DNA from: an uncultured Microbacteriaceae bacterium
GTDB lineage: Bacteria > Actinomycetota > Actinomycetes > Actinomycetales > Microbacteriaceae
NCBI GenBank assembly: GCA_947487835.1
Contig: CANKXX010000006.1
Location: 62,001 to 126,000 of the forward strand
Length of the DNA stretch: 64,000 nt
Direction of reading: 5' to 3'
A program made the translations under genes and the position numbers. Below are positions 40,438 to 49,292 of this stretch, in pieces. The notes under the pieces were generated by a model. That model saw only the letters and a list, made by a program, of their open reading frames with translations. It was not told where the DNA came from and did no database searches. Positions within the stretch are counted from its first letter, which is position 1. The number at the start of each line of letters is the position of its first letter.

Positions 40438-41766
40438 ATGTCGAGCTCGCAGACCGAAGTCCTCGTCATCGGCGCGGGCCAGGCCGGCGTCGCGATGAGC
40501 GAGCACCTGAGCGCCATCGGTGCGCCGCACCTCGTGCTGGAGCGCCACCGCATCGCGGAGCGCTGGCGCAGCGAGCGCTGGGACTCCCTGGTGGCCAACG
40601 GCCCCGCCTGGCACGACCGCTTCCCCGGCCTCGACTTCCCCGGCATCTCGCCGGACGGCTTCCCCACGAAGGACCAGGTCGCGGACTACTTCGCCGCCTA
40701 CGCGGAGAAGATCGCGGCGCCCATCCGGTGCGACACCGAGGTCACCGCCGTCCGGAAGCTCGCGGGCCGGCCCGGCTTCCAGGTCGAGACGTCGAGCGGC
40801 ACCATCGAGGCCCGCTACGTGGTCGCCGCGACCGGCCCCTTCCAGAAGCCCGTGATCCCGCCCCTCGCCGCCGAGGCGCGCGGCGTCCAGCAACTCCACT
40901 CGAGCGGCTACCGCAACCCGGCCCAGCTGCCGGAGGGCGCGGTGATCGTGGTCGGTGCGGGATCGTCCGGCGTGCAGATCGCCGCCGAGATCCGGGCTTC
41001 CGGGCGCGAGGTCTACCTCGCCGTGGGGCCGCACGACCGGCCCCCGCGGGCGTACCGCGGCCACGACTTCGTCTGGTGGCTCGGCGTGCTCGGCAAGTGG
41101 GACGCCGTGACGCCGCCGCAGGGTGCGGAGCACGTCACGATCGCCGTCAGCGGCGCCCGCGGCGGGCACACCGTCGACTTCCGCGAGCTCGCCGCGAGCG
41201 GCATCACCCTCGTCGGCCGCGCCTCCTCCTACGAGGACGGCGTGCTGCGCTTCGCCCCCGACCTCGCGACGAACATCGCGAACGGTGACGCCAACTACCT
41301 GTCGCTGCTCGCCGAGGCCGACGCGTTCGTCGAGCGGAACGGCCTGGACCTCCCCGAGGAGCCCGAGGCGCACCTGCTCGGCCCTGACCCCGAGTGCGTG
41401 ACCTCGCCCGTGCTCGAGCTCGACCTCGCGGAGGCGGGCGTCACCTCGATCATCTGGGCTACGGGCTTCGTCGCCGACTACAGCTGGCTGCACGTGGACG
41501 CGTTCGACGAGCGGGGCAGGCCGCGGCACCGCCGCGGCGTGTCCGAGGAGCCCGGCATCTACTTCCTCGGCCTGCCGTGGCAGTCCCGCCGTGGCTCGAG
41601 CTTCATCTGGGGCGTGTGGCACGACGCGAAGTACATCGCCGATCACATCGCGATCCAGCGCGGCTACCTCGCGCACACCCCCGTCCGCAGCCCCGCCGAG
41701 CACGTCGGTGACCCCGAGCGTGTCGGTTCCCCGGTGTTGTCCGACACGACCGTCTCCGGAAGGTGA
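40438..41766 (+). CDS. Flavin-dependent monooxygenase-like oxidoreductase
   Basis: This 442-residue protein has the FAD motif VIGAGQAGVAMSEHL and the NADPH motif VVGAGSSGVQIAAEI, with an FMO-type linking region (GVQQLHSSGYRNPAQL) between them. It keeps ATG motifs VVAATGPFQKP and IIWATGFVADYSWL. It belongs near CzcO/YUCCA-type flavin monooxygenases, which oxidise nitrogen, sulfur or carbonyl carbon. It is the first gene of the eight-gene oxidative operon; GGAG precedes the ATG. The exact reaction is unknown. Confidence 0.88.
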   Translation: MSSSQTEVLVIGAGQAGVAMSEHLSAIGAPHLVLERHRIAERWRSERWDSLVANGPAWHDRFPGLDFPGISPDGFPTKDQVADYFAAYAEKIAAPIRCDTEVTAVRKLAGRPGFQVETSSGTIEARYVVAATGPFQKPVIPPLAAEARGVQQLHSSGYRNPAQLPEGAVIVVGAGSSGVQIAAEIRASGREVYLAVGPHDRPPRAYRGHDFVWWLGVLGKWDAVTPPQGAEHVTIAVSGARGGHTVDFRELAASGITLVGRASSYEDGVLRFAPDLATNIANGDANYLSLLAEADAFVERNGLDLPEEPEAHLLGPDPECVTSPVLELDLAEAGVTSIIWATGFVADYSWLHVDAFDERGRPRHRRGVSEEPGIYFLGLPWQSRRGSSFIWGVWHDAKYIADHIAIQRGYLAHTPVRSPAEHVGDPERVGSPVLSDTTVSGR

Positions 41767-41773
41767 CCCACCC

Positions 41774-42280
41774 ATGACGACCCACACGCGCATCCGTCCC
41801 TTCAACACGAAGGACACCTACCCCGAGCAGAAGCTCGACAACGACCTCTGCCAGGCCGTCGTGGCCGGCGGCGTCGTCTATCTGCGCGGGCAGATCGGGC
41901 AGGACCTCGACACCCGGGAGAGCGTCGGCATCGGCGACGTCGAGGCCCAGGCGGAGAAGGCGATGGCGAACATCGACCTGCTCCTCCGCGAGGCGGGGAG
42001 CTCGCTCGACGACATCGTCAAGGTCGTCGTCTACCTCACCGACGTGCGCTTCCGGGAGCCGGTCTACCGGGTGATGGGGACCTGGCTGACGGGCGTCTAC
42101 CCGGTGTCGACCGGCATCGTCGTGAGCGCCCTCGCCCGCCCCGAGTGGCTTGTCGAGATCGACGCGACCGCGGTGCTCAGCGCTGAACCGGGCGGTGCGG
42201 AACCGGGCCTAGCTGAATCGGGCGCCGCGGACGCGGATGCGGGCAACGCGGACGCGGGCGACGGGGGAGCGGGCGCATGA
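41774..42280 (+). CDS. RidA/YjgF family protein (imine deaminase-like)
   Basis: This 168-residue protein covers the RidA fold to about residue 130 (VVYLRGQIGQDLDTRESVG, DIVKVVVYLTDVRFREPVYRVM, STGIVVSALARPEWLVEIDATA). It then carries an Ala/Asp/Gly tail of about 38 residues that is not part of the family. RidA proteins hydrolyse reactive imines and enamines released by amine and amino-acid oxidases, which fits the three oxidases downstream. The conserved substrate-carboxylate arginine is ARPEWLVEI. The stop overlaps the next ATG. Confidence 0.9.
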   Translation: MTTHTRIRPFNTKDTYPEQKLDNDLCQAVVAGGVVYLRGQIGQDLDTRESVGIGDVEAQAEKAMANIDLLLREAGSSLDDIVKVVVYLTDVRFREPVYRVMGTWLTGVYPVSTGIVVSALARPEWLVEIDATAVLSAEPGGAEPGLAESGAADADAGNADAGDGGAGA

Positions 42281-42951
42281 CGTTCTCACTCGCGGCACGC
42301 GACCCGCGAACCGGCGCGTTCGGCATGGTCGTCAGCTCGTCCAGCCCCGCCGTGGCATCCCGCTGCCTGCACCTGAGGCCCGGCGTCGGCGCGGTCGCGT
42401 CCCAGAACGTCACCAACCCGGCCCTCGGGCCGCTCGTGCTCGACGCGCTCGCGGGCGGCTCGACCGCCGAGGAGGCGCTCGCCGTCGCCGTCGGAGCCGA
42501 CCCGGCCATCGACTTCCGGCAGCTCACGGTCGTGGACGACGCCGGCCGCGTCGCGCAGCACTCCGGCTCCCGCGCGCTCGGAATCTTCGGCACCGCGATC
42601 GGCGACCAGGCCGTGGCCGCAGGCAACATGCTCGCGGGGGAGCACGTGCTCCAGGCGATGGTGGACGCGTACGCGACCAGCGACGCGGACACCTTCGAGG
42701 GCCGTCTGCTCGACGGGTTCCTCGGCGCGGTCGCCGCGGGCGGCGAGGAGGGCCCCGTGCGCTCCGCCGGGCTCGCGGTCGTCGAGGGCGCGTCCTGGCG
42801 GGTCACCGACCTGCGCGTGGACGACGCGGAGGACCCGGCCGGGGAGCTCGCCCGGCTCCTCGAGCTCTGGCTGCCGCAGAAGCAGGCCTACCTGACCCGC
42901 GCCGTGCACCCCGAGGAGGCGCCCTCGTACGGCGTGCCGGGGGACCTCTAG
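42277..42951 (+). CDS. DUF1028 family protein
   Basis: This 224-residue protein has the typical DUF1028 start (MTFSLAARDPRTGAFGMVVSSS). The conserved block SRCLHLRPGVGAVASQNVTNP and LTVVDDAGRVAQHSGS also match. The family is often next to peptidases and RidA genes and has an Ntn-hydrolase-like pattern, but its biochemical role is not established. It overlaps RidA (ATGA) and shares one base with the next gene. Confidence 0.88.
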   Translation: MTFSLAARDPRTGAFGMVVSSSSPAVASRCLHLRPGVGAVASQNVTNPALGPLVLDALAGGSTAEEALAVAVGADPAIDFRQLTVVDDAGRVAQHSGSRALGIFGTAIGDQAVAAGNMLAGEHVLQAMVDAYATSDADTFEGRLLDGFLGAVAAGGEEGPVRSAGLAVVEGASWRVTDLRVDDAEDPAGELARLLELWLPQKQAYLTRAVHPEEAPSYGVPGDL

Positions 42952-44192
42952 TGCCGACCCCCTCGACCTCCGCCTCGGCGACCGCCCCCTCGACCTCCAC
43001 CGCGTCCTCGGCGCGCAAGACGCGCATCCGCGAGTCGGTGCTCGCCGACCGGGAGGCGCTGCTCGCGGTCAGCCACTGGCTGCACGCGCACCCGGAGACG
43101 GCCTGGCAGGAGCGCGACTCGGCGGAGCACCTCGCCCGGGTGCTCGAGGACCGGGGATTCTCGGTGCGGCGGGGGCCCGCCGGGCTGCCGACGGCCTTCG
43201 TGGCCGAGGCCGGGTCGGGTCCGACGGTCGTCGGCATCGTCGCCGAGTACGACGCGCTGCCCGGCCTCGGGCACGCCTGCGGGCACAACATCATCGCGGC
43301 GGCCGCGGTCGGCGCCGCCGGCGCACTCGCGCCGCTCGCGGACGAGCTCGAGATCACCGTGCGGGTCATCGGGACCCCCGCGGAGGAGGGCGGCGGCGGC
43401 AAGATCCCGATGCTCGAGAACGGCGTCTTCGACGGCCTCGCGCTCGCCGCGATGGTGCACCCGGGTCCGGCCGACGCCGTGCACGCGCGACCCAGGGCGG
43501 TCGCCCACTTCGACGTGACGTACCGGGGCAAGACGGCGCACGCCGGCGCCTACCCGCACCTCGGCCGCAACGCCGCCGACGCGTTCACGGTGGCGCAGGT
43601 CGCGATCGGCCTGCTCCGCCAGCAGCTTCCCTCCTCCGTGCGCGTGCACGGCATCGTGACGGAGGCCGGTGCCGCGCCCAACGCGATCCCCGACCTCGCC
43701 CGCGGCTCCTGGTACGTGCGCGCAGAGACGCTCGCCGATCTCGAGGGCGCCTTCGACCGCGTCCGCAGCTGCTTCGCCGCGGGTGCGCTGGCGACCGGCT
43801 GCGAGTGGGAGCTCGTGGAGACGAGCCCGCGCTACGCCGAGTTCCGCAACGACGAGGAGCTCATGGGCCTCTTCGCCGCGAATGCCGCCGCCCTCGGCCG
43901 CGACATGGACCCGGCCGAGCGGAATCCGCCCGGCATGAACACGGCGTCGACCGACATGGGTAACGTGTCGCAGCGGGTCCGCGCCATCCACCCCTACCTC
44001 TCAATCGACTCGCTGCCCGCCGTCAACCACCAGCCGGAGTTCGCGGCGGCCGCCGTCCGCCCGGCCGGCGACGCCGCCGTGCTCGACGGCGCCGTGCTGC
44101 TCGCCCAGACCATCGCGGATGCCGTCGCGGGCAGTCCGATCAGCTCGACCACCCCGACCCGCTCGACCACCCCGTTCCAGGAGGACCGATGA
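42951..44192 (+). CDS. M20-family metallo-amidohydrolase (AbgB/ILR1-like)
   Basis: This 413-residue M20D-type enzyme has WLHAHPETAWQE near the start and the metal-binding GHACGHNII, followed by GTPAEEGGGGK. The dimerisation-lid region is RGKTAHAGAYPHLGRNAADAF. Family members remove an acyl or amino-acid group from an amide, for example p-aminobenzoyl-glutamate, IAA-amino acids or N-acyl amino acids. The GTG start shares a base with the DUF1028 stop. The N-terminal 25 residues are Ser/Thr-rich and likely disordered. The stop overlaps the aldehyde dehydrogenase ATG. Confidence 0.9.
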   Translation: MPTPSTSASATAPSTSTASSARKTRIRESVLADREALLAVSHWLHAHPETAWQERDSAEHLARVLEDRGFSVRRGPAGLPTAFVAEAGSGPTVVGIVAEYDALPGLGHACGHNIIAAAAVGAAGALAPLADELEITVRVIGTPAEEGGGGKIPMLENGVFDGLALAAMVHPGPADAVHARPRAVAHFDVTYRGKTAHAGAYPHLGRNAADAFTVAQVAIGLLRQQLPSSVRVHGIVTEAGAAPNAIPDLARGSWYVRAETLADLEGAFDRVRSCFAAGALATGCEWELVETSPRYAEFRNDEELMGLFAANAAALGRDMDPAERNPPGMNTASTDMGNVSQRVRAIHPYLSIDSLPAVNHQPEFAAAAVRPAGDAAVLDGAVLLAQTIADAVAGSPISSTTPTRSTTPFQEDR

Positions 44193-45676
44193 GCACTCTC
44201 ACGCACTGGCAGCAGCTGGCCCGGAGCGTCGAGCCCCGGCGGCGCGCGTTCATCGGTGGCGCGTTCGTCGACGCCGCGGACGGCGACGAGTTCGACACCG
44301 TCAACCCGGCCACCGGCACCGTGCTCGCCCGGGTCGCGAGGGGCAGGGCCGTCGACGTCGACCGCGCCGTCTCCGCCGCCCGGCGGTCGTTCGAGTCCGG
44401 CGCGTGGTCCCGGTCCGCGCCCGCGCACCGGAAGTCGGTCCTGCTCGCGCTGGCCGGCACGATCCGCGAGCACGCGGACGAGCTCGCCCTCCTCGACACC
44501 CTCGACGGCGGGAAGCTCATCACGGACACGTCGACCATCGACATCCCGGGCAGCGCCGCCATCCTGCAGTGGTACGCCGAGGCGGTCGACAAGCTGTACG
44601 GCGAGGTCGCCCCGACCGCGGCAGGCGACCTCGCGATCGTCACCCGGGAGCCCCTCGGCGTGATCGGCGCCGTCGTGCCCTGGAACTACCCGCTGGAGAT
44701 GGCGATCTGGAAGCTCGCGCCCGCCCTGGCGGCCGGCAACAGCGTCGTGCTCAAGCCCGCGGAGGAGTCCCCGCTCTCCGCGCTGCGCCTGGCCGAGCTC
44801 GCCGCCGAGGCGGGCCTGCCGGACGGCGTGCTGAACGTCGTGCCCGGCTACGGCGAGGAGGCCGGGCGCGCGCTCGGCGAGCACCCGGACGTCGACGCGA
44901 TCGCCTTCACCGGCTCGACCGCGGTGGGCAAGATGTTCCTCTCCTACGCCGGCGCCTCCAACATGAAGCAGGTCTGGCTCGAGTGCGGCGGCAAGAGCGC
45001 GAACCTCGTGTTCGCGGACGCCGCCGACCTCGACCGCGTCGCCGAGCGGGCCGTCGCCGGCATCTACGCCTGCTCCGGCCAGGTCTGCTCCGCCAACTCC
45101 CGCCTCCTCGTGGAGGAGTCCGTCGCGGACGACCTGATGGCGCGCATCGCGGACCGGGTGGCCGCCCTCCGCCTGGGCGACCCGCTCGACCCCGCCAGCA
45201 CCATGGGTCCGGTGATCAGCGAGCGGCAGCTCGACCGCGTGCTCGGCTACGTCGACGTCGGCCGCACCGAGGCCACGCTCGCGTTCGGCGGGAGCCGGCT
45301 GCTCGAGGACACCGGGGGCTACTACGTGCAACCCACCGCCTTCACCGGGGTCGCCCCGGACGCCACGCTCGCCCGCGAGGAGGTCTTCGGTCCGCTCCTC
45401 GCCGTCACCACGTTCCGCACGGAGCAGGAGGCGGTGGCCCTCGCCAACGGCAGCGAGTACGGCCTCGCCGCGTCGATCTTCACCGACAGCCTGAGCCGCG
45501 CCCAGCGGGTCGCGCCCGCCCTGCACGTCGGCACCGTGTCGGTCAACACGGTCGACGCGCTGGACGTGACGACTCCCTTCGGCGGCGTCAAACAGTCCGG
45601 CTACGGCCGCGACCTGTCGCTGCACGCGCTCGACAAGTTCACCGCCCTGAAGACGACCTGGTTCGCCGGCGCATGA
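44189..45676 (+). CDS. NAD(P)-dependent aldehyde dehydrogenase
   Basis: This 495-residue enzyme matches the ALDH superfamily (PuuC/betaine- or aminobutyraldehyde-type). Coenzyme binding is at VPWNYPLEMAIWKLAPALAAGN and FTGSTAVGKMF, catalytic glutamate in WLECGGKSANLVF, and catalytic cysteine in ACSGQVCSANSR (second Cys). It oxidises an aldehyde to the acid. It directly precedes the copper amine oxidase gene with a 4-bp overlap, so it probably clears the aldehyde made by that oxidase. Confidence 0.95.
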   Translation: MSTLTHWQQLARSVEPRRRAFIGGAFVDAADGDEFDTVNPATGTVLARVARGRAVDVDRAVSAARRSFESGAWSRSAPAHRKSVLLALAGTIREHADELALLDTLDGGKLITDTSTIDIPGSAAILQWYAEAVDKLYGEVAPTAAGDLAIVTREPLGVIGAVVPWNYPLEMAIWKLAPALAAGNSVVLKPAEESPLSALRLAELAAEAGLPDGVLNVVPGYGEEAGRALGEHPDVDAIAFTGSTAVGKMFLSYAGASNMKQVWLECGGKSANLVFADAADLDRVAERAVAGIYACSGQVCSANSRLLVEESVADDLMARIADRVAALRLGDPLDPASTMGPVISERQLDRVLGYVDVGRTEATLAFGGSRLLEDTGGYYVQPTAFTGVAPDATLAREEVFGPLLAVTTFRTEQEAVALANGSEYGLAASIFTDSLSRAQRVAPALHVGTVSVNTVDALDVTTPFGGVKQSGYGRDLSLHALDKFTALKTTWFAGA

Positions 45677-47766
45677 CCCCGCACACCGCATCGACGGCAT
45701 CCGCTGACACCACGGCATCCAGCACGTCCACCGTGCCCGCCTCGGCGCCGGGACGCGCCAGCCACCCCCTTGCCCGGCTGACCGCGGTCGAGGTCGCCTC
45801 GAACCGCGAGATCCTGCGCGCGGCCGGCGTCGCCTCCGACGCGACCGCGTTCGCCCTGGTCGACCTCGTCGAGCCGCACAAGGCCGACGTGCTGGCGGGG
45901 CGGTCCATCCCGCGCCGCGTGCAGACCCTGTTGCTGCATCGGGAGACCGGCGAGACCACGGAGGCGGTGGTCGATCTCGACGCCCGCGCCGTCGTCACCG
46001 CTCGGACCGTCGACGTCGAGCGGGAGGGGCAGCCGCCCATCCTGCTCGAGGAGTTCGACCGCGTCGAGGAGCTGCTCTGGGCGCACGACGGCTGGCAGGC
46101 CGCGATGCGCAGGCGCGGGATCGAGGACATGCGCCTCGTGCGCATCTCCGCGCTGTCCGCGGGCCGCTTCGAGATCCCGGGCGAGGAGGGCCGCCGCATC
46201 GTGCGCTGCCTCGCCTTCCTGCAGCTCGACGAGCGCGACAACGCCTGGGCCCACCCCGTGGATGGGGTCGTCGCCTACCTCGACCTGATCACCGGTGAGG
46301 TCACCCAGCTGATCGACGACCACCTGTTCGAGATCCCGCGGGAGCGGCACAACTTCCACCTCGACGAGGAGCTCCCGCCGCCCTCGGCGACGCAGAGGCC
46401 CATCGTCATCACCCAGCCGGAGGGGCCGAGCTTCACGGTCGACGGCGACGAGGTGGCGTGGGAAAAATGGCGTTTCCGCATCGGCTTCTCGCCGGTCGAG
46501 GGGCTCGTGCTGCACCAGATCGGGGTGGTCGACGGCGGCCGCCTGCGGCCGGTCGTCTACCGCGCCTCCATCGCGGAGATGGTCGTGCCCTACGGCGACC
46601 CCAGCCCGGTGCGGTTCTGGCAGAACTACTTCGACGCCGGCGAGTACTCGCTCGGCAAGGAGGCGAACCCGCTCGCGCTCGGCTGCGACTGCCTTGGCAA
46701 CATCACGTACTTCGACGCGGTCCTGTCGGACTCGTTCGGTAACCCCCGCACCATCCCCAACGCGATCTGCATGCACGAGGAGGACGCGTCCATCCTCTTC
46801 AAGCACACCGACGCGTACTACGGCTCCACCGATGTGCGCCGCAACCGCAGGCTCGTCGTCTCGTTCTTCATCACGGTCGGCAACTACGACTACGGCTTCT
46901 ACTGGTACCTCTACCTCGACGGGAAGATCGAGTTCGAGTGCAAGGCGACCGGCGTCGTCTTCGCCTCGGCCTACCCCGGTCCGCTCGAGGACGGCACCGA
47001 GTACCCGTGGGCGAGCGAGGTGGCGCCGGGCATCGGCGCCCCGTACCACCAGCACCTGTTCTCCGCCCGCCTCGACATGAGCGTCGACGGCACCGCGAAC
47101 GCGGTCGACGAGCTCGAGTCGGTTCGGGTGCCGATGGGGCCGGCGAACCCGTACGGCAACGGCTTCACGCAGAAGGCCACCCGTATCGCGCGGGAGTCCG
47201 AGAGCGCCCGCGAGGCGGACAACAAGCTCGGCCGGGCGTGGCAGGTGCTGAACCCGGGCGTGACGAACCGCGTCGGCAAGCCGGTGTCGTACATCCTCCG
47301 GCCCGAGGGGCTGCCCGGCCTGCTCGCCGACCCCGCGTCCTCCATCGCGCGCCGGGCGGCCTTCACCACGAAGGACCTCTGGGTGACGCGGTACGACCCC
47401 GCGGAGCGGTTCCCGTCCGGCGCGCTGGTGAACCAGAACGACGGCTGGAACGCCATCGACACCTGGGTGACGCAGGATCGCGACCTCGACGGCCAGGACA
47501 TCGTGCTCTGGCACACGTTCGGGCTCACCCACTACCCGCGGCCGGAGGACTGGCCGGTCATGCCCGTGGACTCGGCGGGCTTCGCGCTCGTGCCGCACGG
47601 GTTCTTCGACCGGAACCCGGCGCTCGACACGCCGCGCCCGGTCGCGGAGACCGCGTCCTGCCACGCGCCCGCCGCAACCGGCGCCGCGCCGGAGCCCGGT
47701 GGCGCGCCCTCGTCCTGCTGTTCGACCTCGACGGGGTGCTCATGCTCGCACACGGCGCACCGGTGA
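45673..47766 (+). CDS. Copper amine oxidase (primary-amine oxidase)
   Basis: This 697-residue enzyme is the topaquinone-type oxidase that turns a primary amine into an aldehyde, ammonia and hydrogen peroxide. The cofactor tyrosine is Tyr405 in VGNYDY, copper ligands are His459 and His461 (YHQHLF), and the third histidine is in the HTFGLTHYPRPEDWPVMP region. The catalytic base lies in YFDAGEYSLG. No signal peptide is seen. The last 20 residues or so are oddly Cys/Ser-rich (CCSTSTGCSCSH); read in the next frame, the same DNA encodes a HAD-type motif, so this tail is probably acquired. It overlaps the GMC gene by 4 bp. Confidence 0.95.
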   Translation: MTPHTASTASADTTASSTSTVPASAPGRASHPLARLTAVEVASNREILRAAGVASDATAFALVDLVEPHKADVLAGRSIPRRVQTLLLHRETGETTEAVVDLDARAVVTARTVDVEREGQPPILLEEFDRVEELLWAHDGWQAAMRRRGIEDMRLVRISALSAGRFEIPGEEGRRIVRCLAFLQLDERDNAWAHPVDGVVAYLDLITGEVTQLIDDHLFEIPRERHNFHLDEELPPPSATQRPIVITQPEGPSFTVDGDEVAWEKWRFRIGFSPVEGLVLHQIGVVDGGRLRPVVYRASIAEMVVPYGDPSPVRFWQNYFDAGEYSLGKEANPLALGCDCLGNITYFDAVLSDSFGNPRTIPNAICMHEEDASILFKHTDAYYGSTDVRRNRRLVVSFFITVGNYDYGFYWYLYLDGKIEFECKATGVVFASAYPGPLEDGTEYPWASEVAPGIGAPYHQHLFSARLDMSVDGTANAVDELESVRVPMGPANPYGNGFTQKATRIARESESAREADNKLGRAWQVLNPGVTNRVGKPVSYILRPEGLPGLLADPASSIARRAAFTTKDLWVTRYDPAERFPSGALVNQNDGWNAIDTWVTQDRDLDGQDIVLWHTFGLTHYPRPEDWPVMPVDSAGFALVPHGFFDRNPALDTPRPVAETASCHAPAATGAAPEPGGAPSSCCSTSTGCSCSHTAHR
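47712..47762 (+). pseudogene. Remnant of a HAD-hydrolase N-terminus inside the amine oxidase 3' end
   Basis: In the frame of the following GMC gene, 17 codons just before its GTG read VLLFDLDGVLMLAHGAP. FDLDGVL is a textbook HAD motif I at the N-terminus of phosphatases. In the amine oxidase frame the same bases give the Cys/Ser-rich tail. This is consistent with a deletion that removed most of a HAD gene between the oxidase and the GMC gene. Confidence 0.45.
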
Positions 47767-49292
47767 CCGCGGACCCCGTCGACTACCTGATCGTCGGCGG
47801 TGGCACGGCGGGCTGCATCCTCGCCGCCCGGCTCAGCGAGGATCCCGGCGTGACAGTGGCGCTCGTCGAAGCGGGGCCGAGCGACGAGAACGAGCCGCGC
47901 GCCCTGTCGATCCGCCGCTGGGCCGAGATGCTCGAGGGCGAGTACGACCTCGACTACCGCAGCGTCGAGCAGGCACGGGGCAACTCGCACATCCGGCTGG
48001 CGCGTCTGCGCATTCTCGGCGGCTGCTCCACCGCGAACACGATGATCACCTGGCGGCCGCTGCGCGGCGACCTCGACGAGTGGGTCGCGCTCGGCGCCGA
48101 GGGCTGGGACTACGAGACGGTCAACCCGTACTACGACCGGCTGCAGACCCCGATCACCCCGATCCCGCCGCAGGACAGGAACCCCTACCTGCAGGACGTC
48201 ATCGACTCGGCTGCCGCCGCGCTCGACGTCCCGGTGCGCGAGTCTTGGAACGACGCCGAGTTCACGGCCGGGGCCGGCTACTTCGAAATCGGCTACGAGC
48301 CGGACACCAACCTCCGCTCGTCGACCTCGCGCACCTACCTCCGGGCCGGCGCCGAGGGCAGGGAGAACCTTGCGGTCGTGCTCGGCTCGCTCGTCGAGCG
48401 CCTGCTGATCGAGGACGGGCGCGCGGTCGGCGTCGTGCTGCACGGCGCGGACGGACGCGTCACCGACCTGCGCGCCGGACGCGAGGTGATCGTGAGCTGC
48501 GGCGCGATCGACAGCCCCGCGCTGCTGATGCGCTCGGGCATCGGCCCGCGTGCCGTGCTCGAGGCGGCGGGCGTGCCGGTGCTGCTCGACCTGCCGGGCG
48601 TCGGCGAGAACCTGCAGGACCACGCGGAGGGCCTCGTGATCTGGGAGGCGAGCGGCGAGCGGTCGGACATCAGCGCCACCGGGTGGGACGCCGGCTACGT
48701 GACCACCGTCGATCCCGGCAGCACGGTGCCCGACGTGTCCACCCACATCCCGCTCGAGACGTGGGGCGTGCACGCCGAGCGGCGCGGGGTCGCGCTGCCG
48801 GCGAATAACGTGTCCCTCGTGCCCAACGTCGCGAAGCCCCGCAGCAGGGGACGGGTGTGGATCACCTCTCCGTCGCCCGACGCGCCGCCGTCCATCGACT
48901 ACGGCTACTTCACCGACCCCGAGGGCCGGGACGAGCGGATGCTCGTGGCGGGCGCCCGCCTGGCCCGGAAGGTCGCGGAGCAGGAGCCGTTCCGGTCGCA
49001 CCTCGTGCGCGAGGTGTTCCCCGGGCCGGACGTGCAGAGCGACGAGGACCTGTCCGGGGCCCTGCGGGCCACGCACCAGACCGTCTACCACGTGTCGTGC
49101 ACCGCGCGGATGGGCGCCGACGGCGATCCGATGGCCGTGCTCGACCCGCAGCTGCGCGTGCGCGGCATCGGGGGCCTGCGCGTCGTGGACGCGTCCGTCT
49201 TCCCCACGATCCCGGCCCTCAATCCCGTGGGCCTCATCATGACCGTCGCCGAGCGCGCGGTCGACCTGATCCGGGCGGAGCCGCAGCGATGA
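47763..49292 (+). CDS. GMC-family FAD-dependent oxidoreductase (choline-dehydrogenase-like)
   Basis: This 509-residue flavoprotein has the FAD motif YLIVGGGTAGCILAARLSE at its N-terminus and the GMC signature GGCSTANTMITWRP. The second signature region is GAIDSPALLMRSGIGP, and the catalytic His/Asn end is HVSCTARMG...FPTIPALNPVGLIM. It oxidises an alcohol. I start at the GTG overlapping the amine oxidase stop; open frame upstream is a HAD-like remnant. An amino-alcohol or the alcohol form of the pathway aldehyde is a plausible substrate. Confidence 0.93.
   Translation: MTADPVDYLIVGGGTAGCILAARLSEDPGVTVALVEAGPSDENEPRALSIRRWAEMLEGEYDLDYRSVEQARGNSHIRLARLRILGGCSTANTMITWRPLRGDLDEWVALGAEGWDYETVNPYYDRLQTPITPIPPQDRNPYLQDVIDSAAAALDVPVRESWNDAEFTAGAGYFEIGYEPDTNLRSSTSRTYLRAGAEGRENLAVVLGSLVERLLIEDGRAVGVVLHGADGRVTDLRAGREVIVSCGAIDSPALLMRSGIGPRAVLEAAGVPVLLDLPGVGENLQDHAEGLVIWEASGERSDISATGWDAGYVTTVDPGSTVPDVSTHIPLETWGVHAERRGVALPANNVSLVPNVAKPRSRGRVWITSPSPDAPPSIDYGYFTDPEGRDERMLVAGARLARKVAEQEPFRSHLVREVFPGPDVQSDEDLSGALRATHQTVYHVSCTARMGADGDPMAVLDPQLRVRGIGGLRVVDASVFPTIPALNPVGLIMTVAERAVDLIRAEPQR

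Noticed and set aside
39154-41817. 887-codon minus-strand open frame that includes the LysR gene
   Set aside because: Only the part from 40191 downward is LysR. The rest is antisense to the flavin monooxygenase gene and has no recognisable fold.
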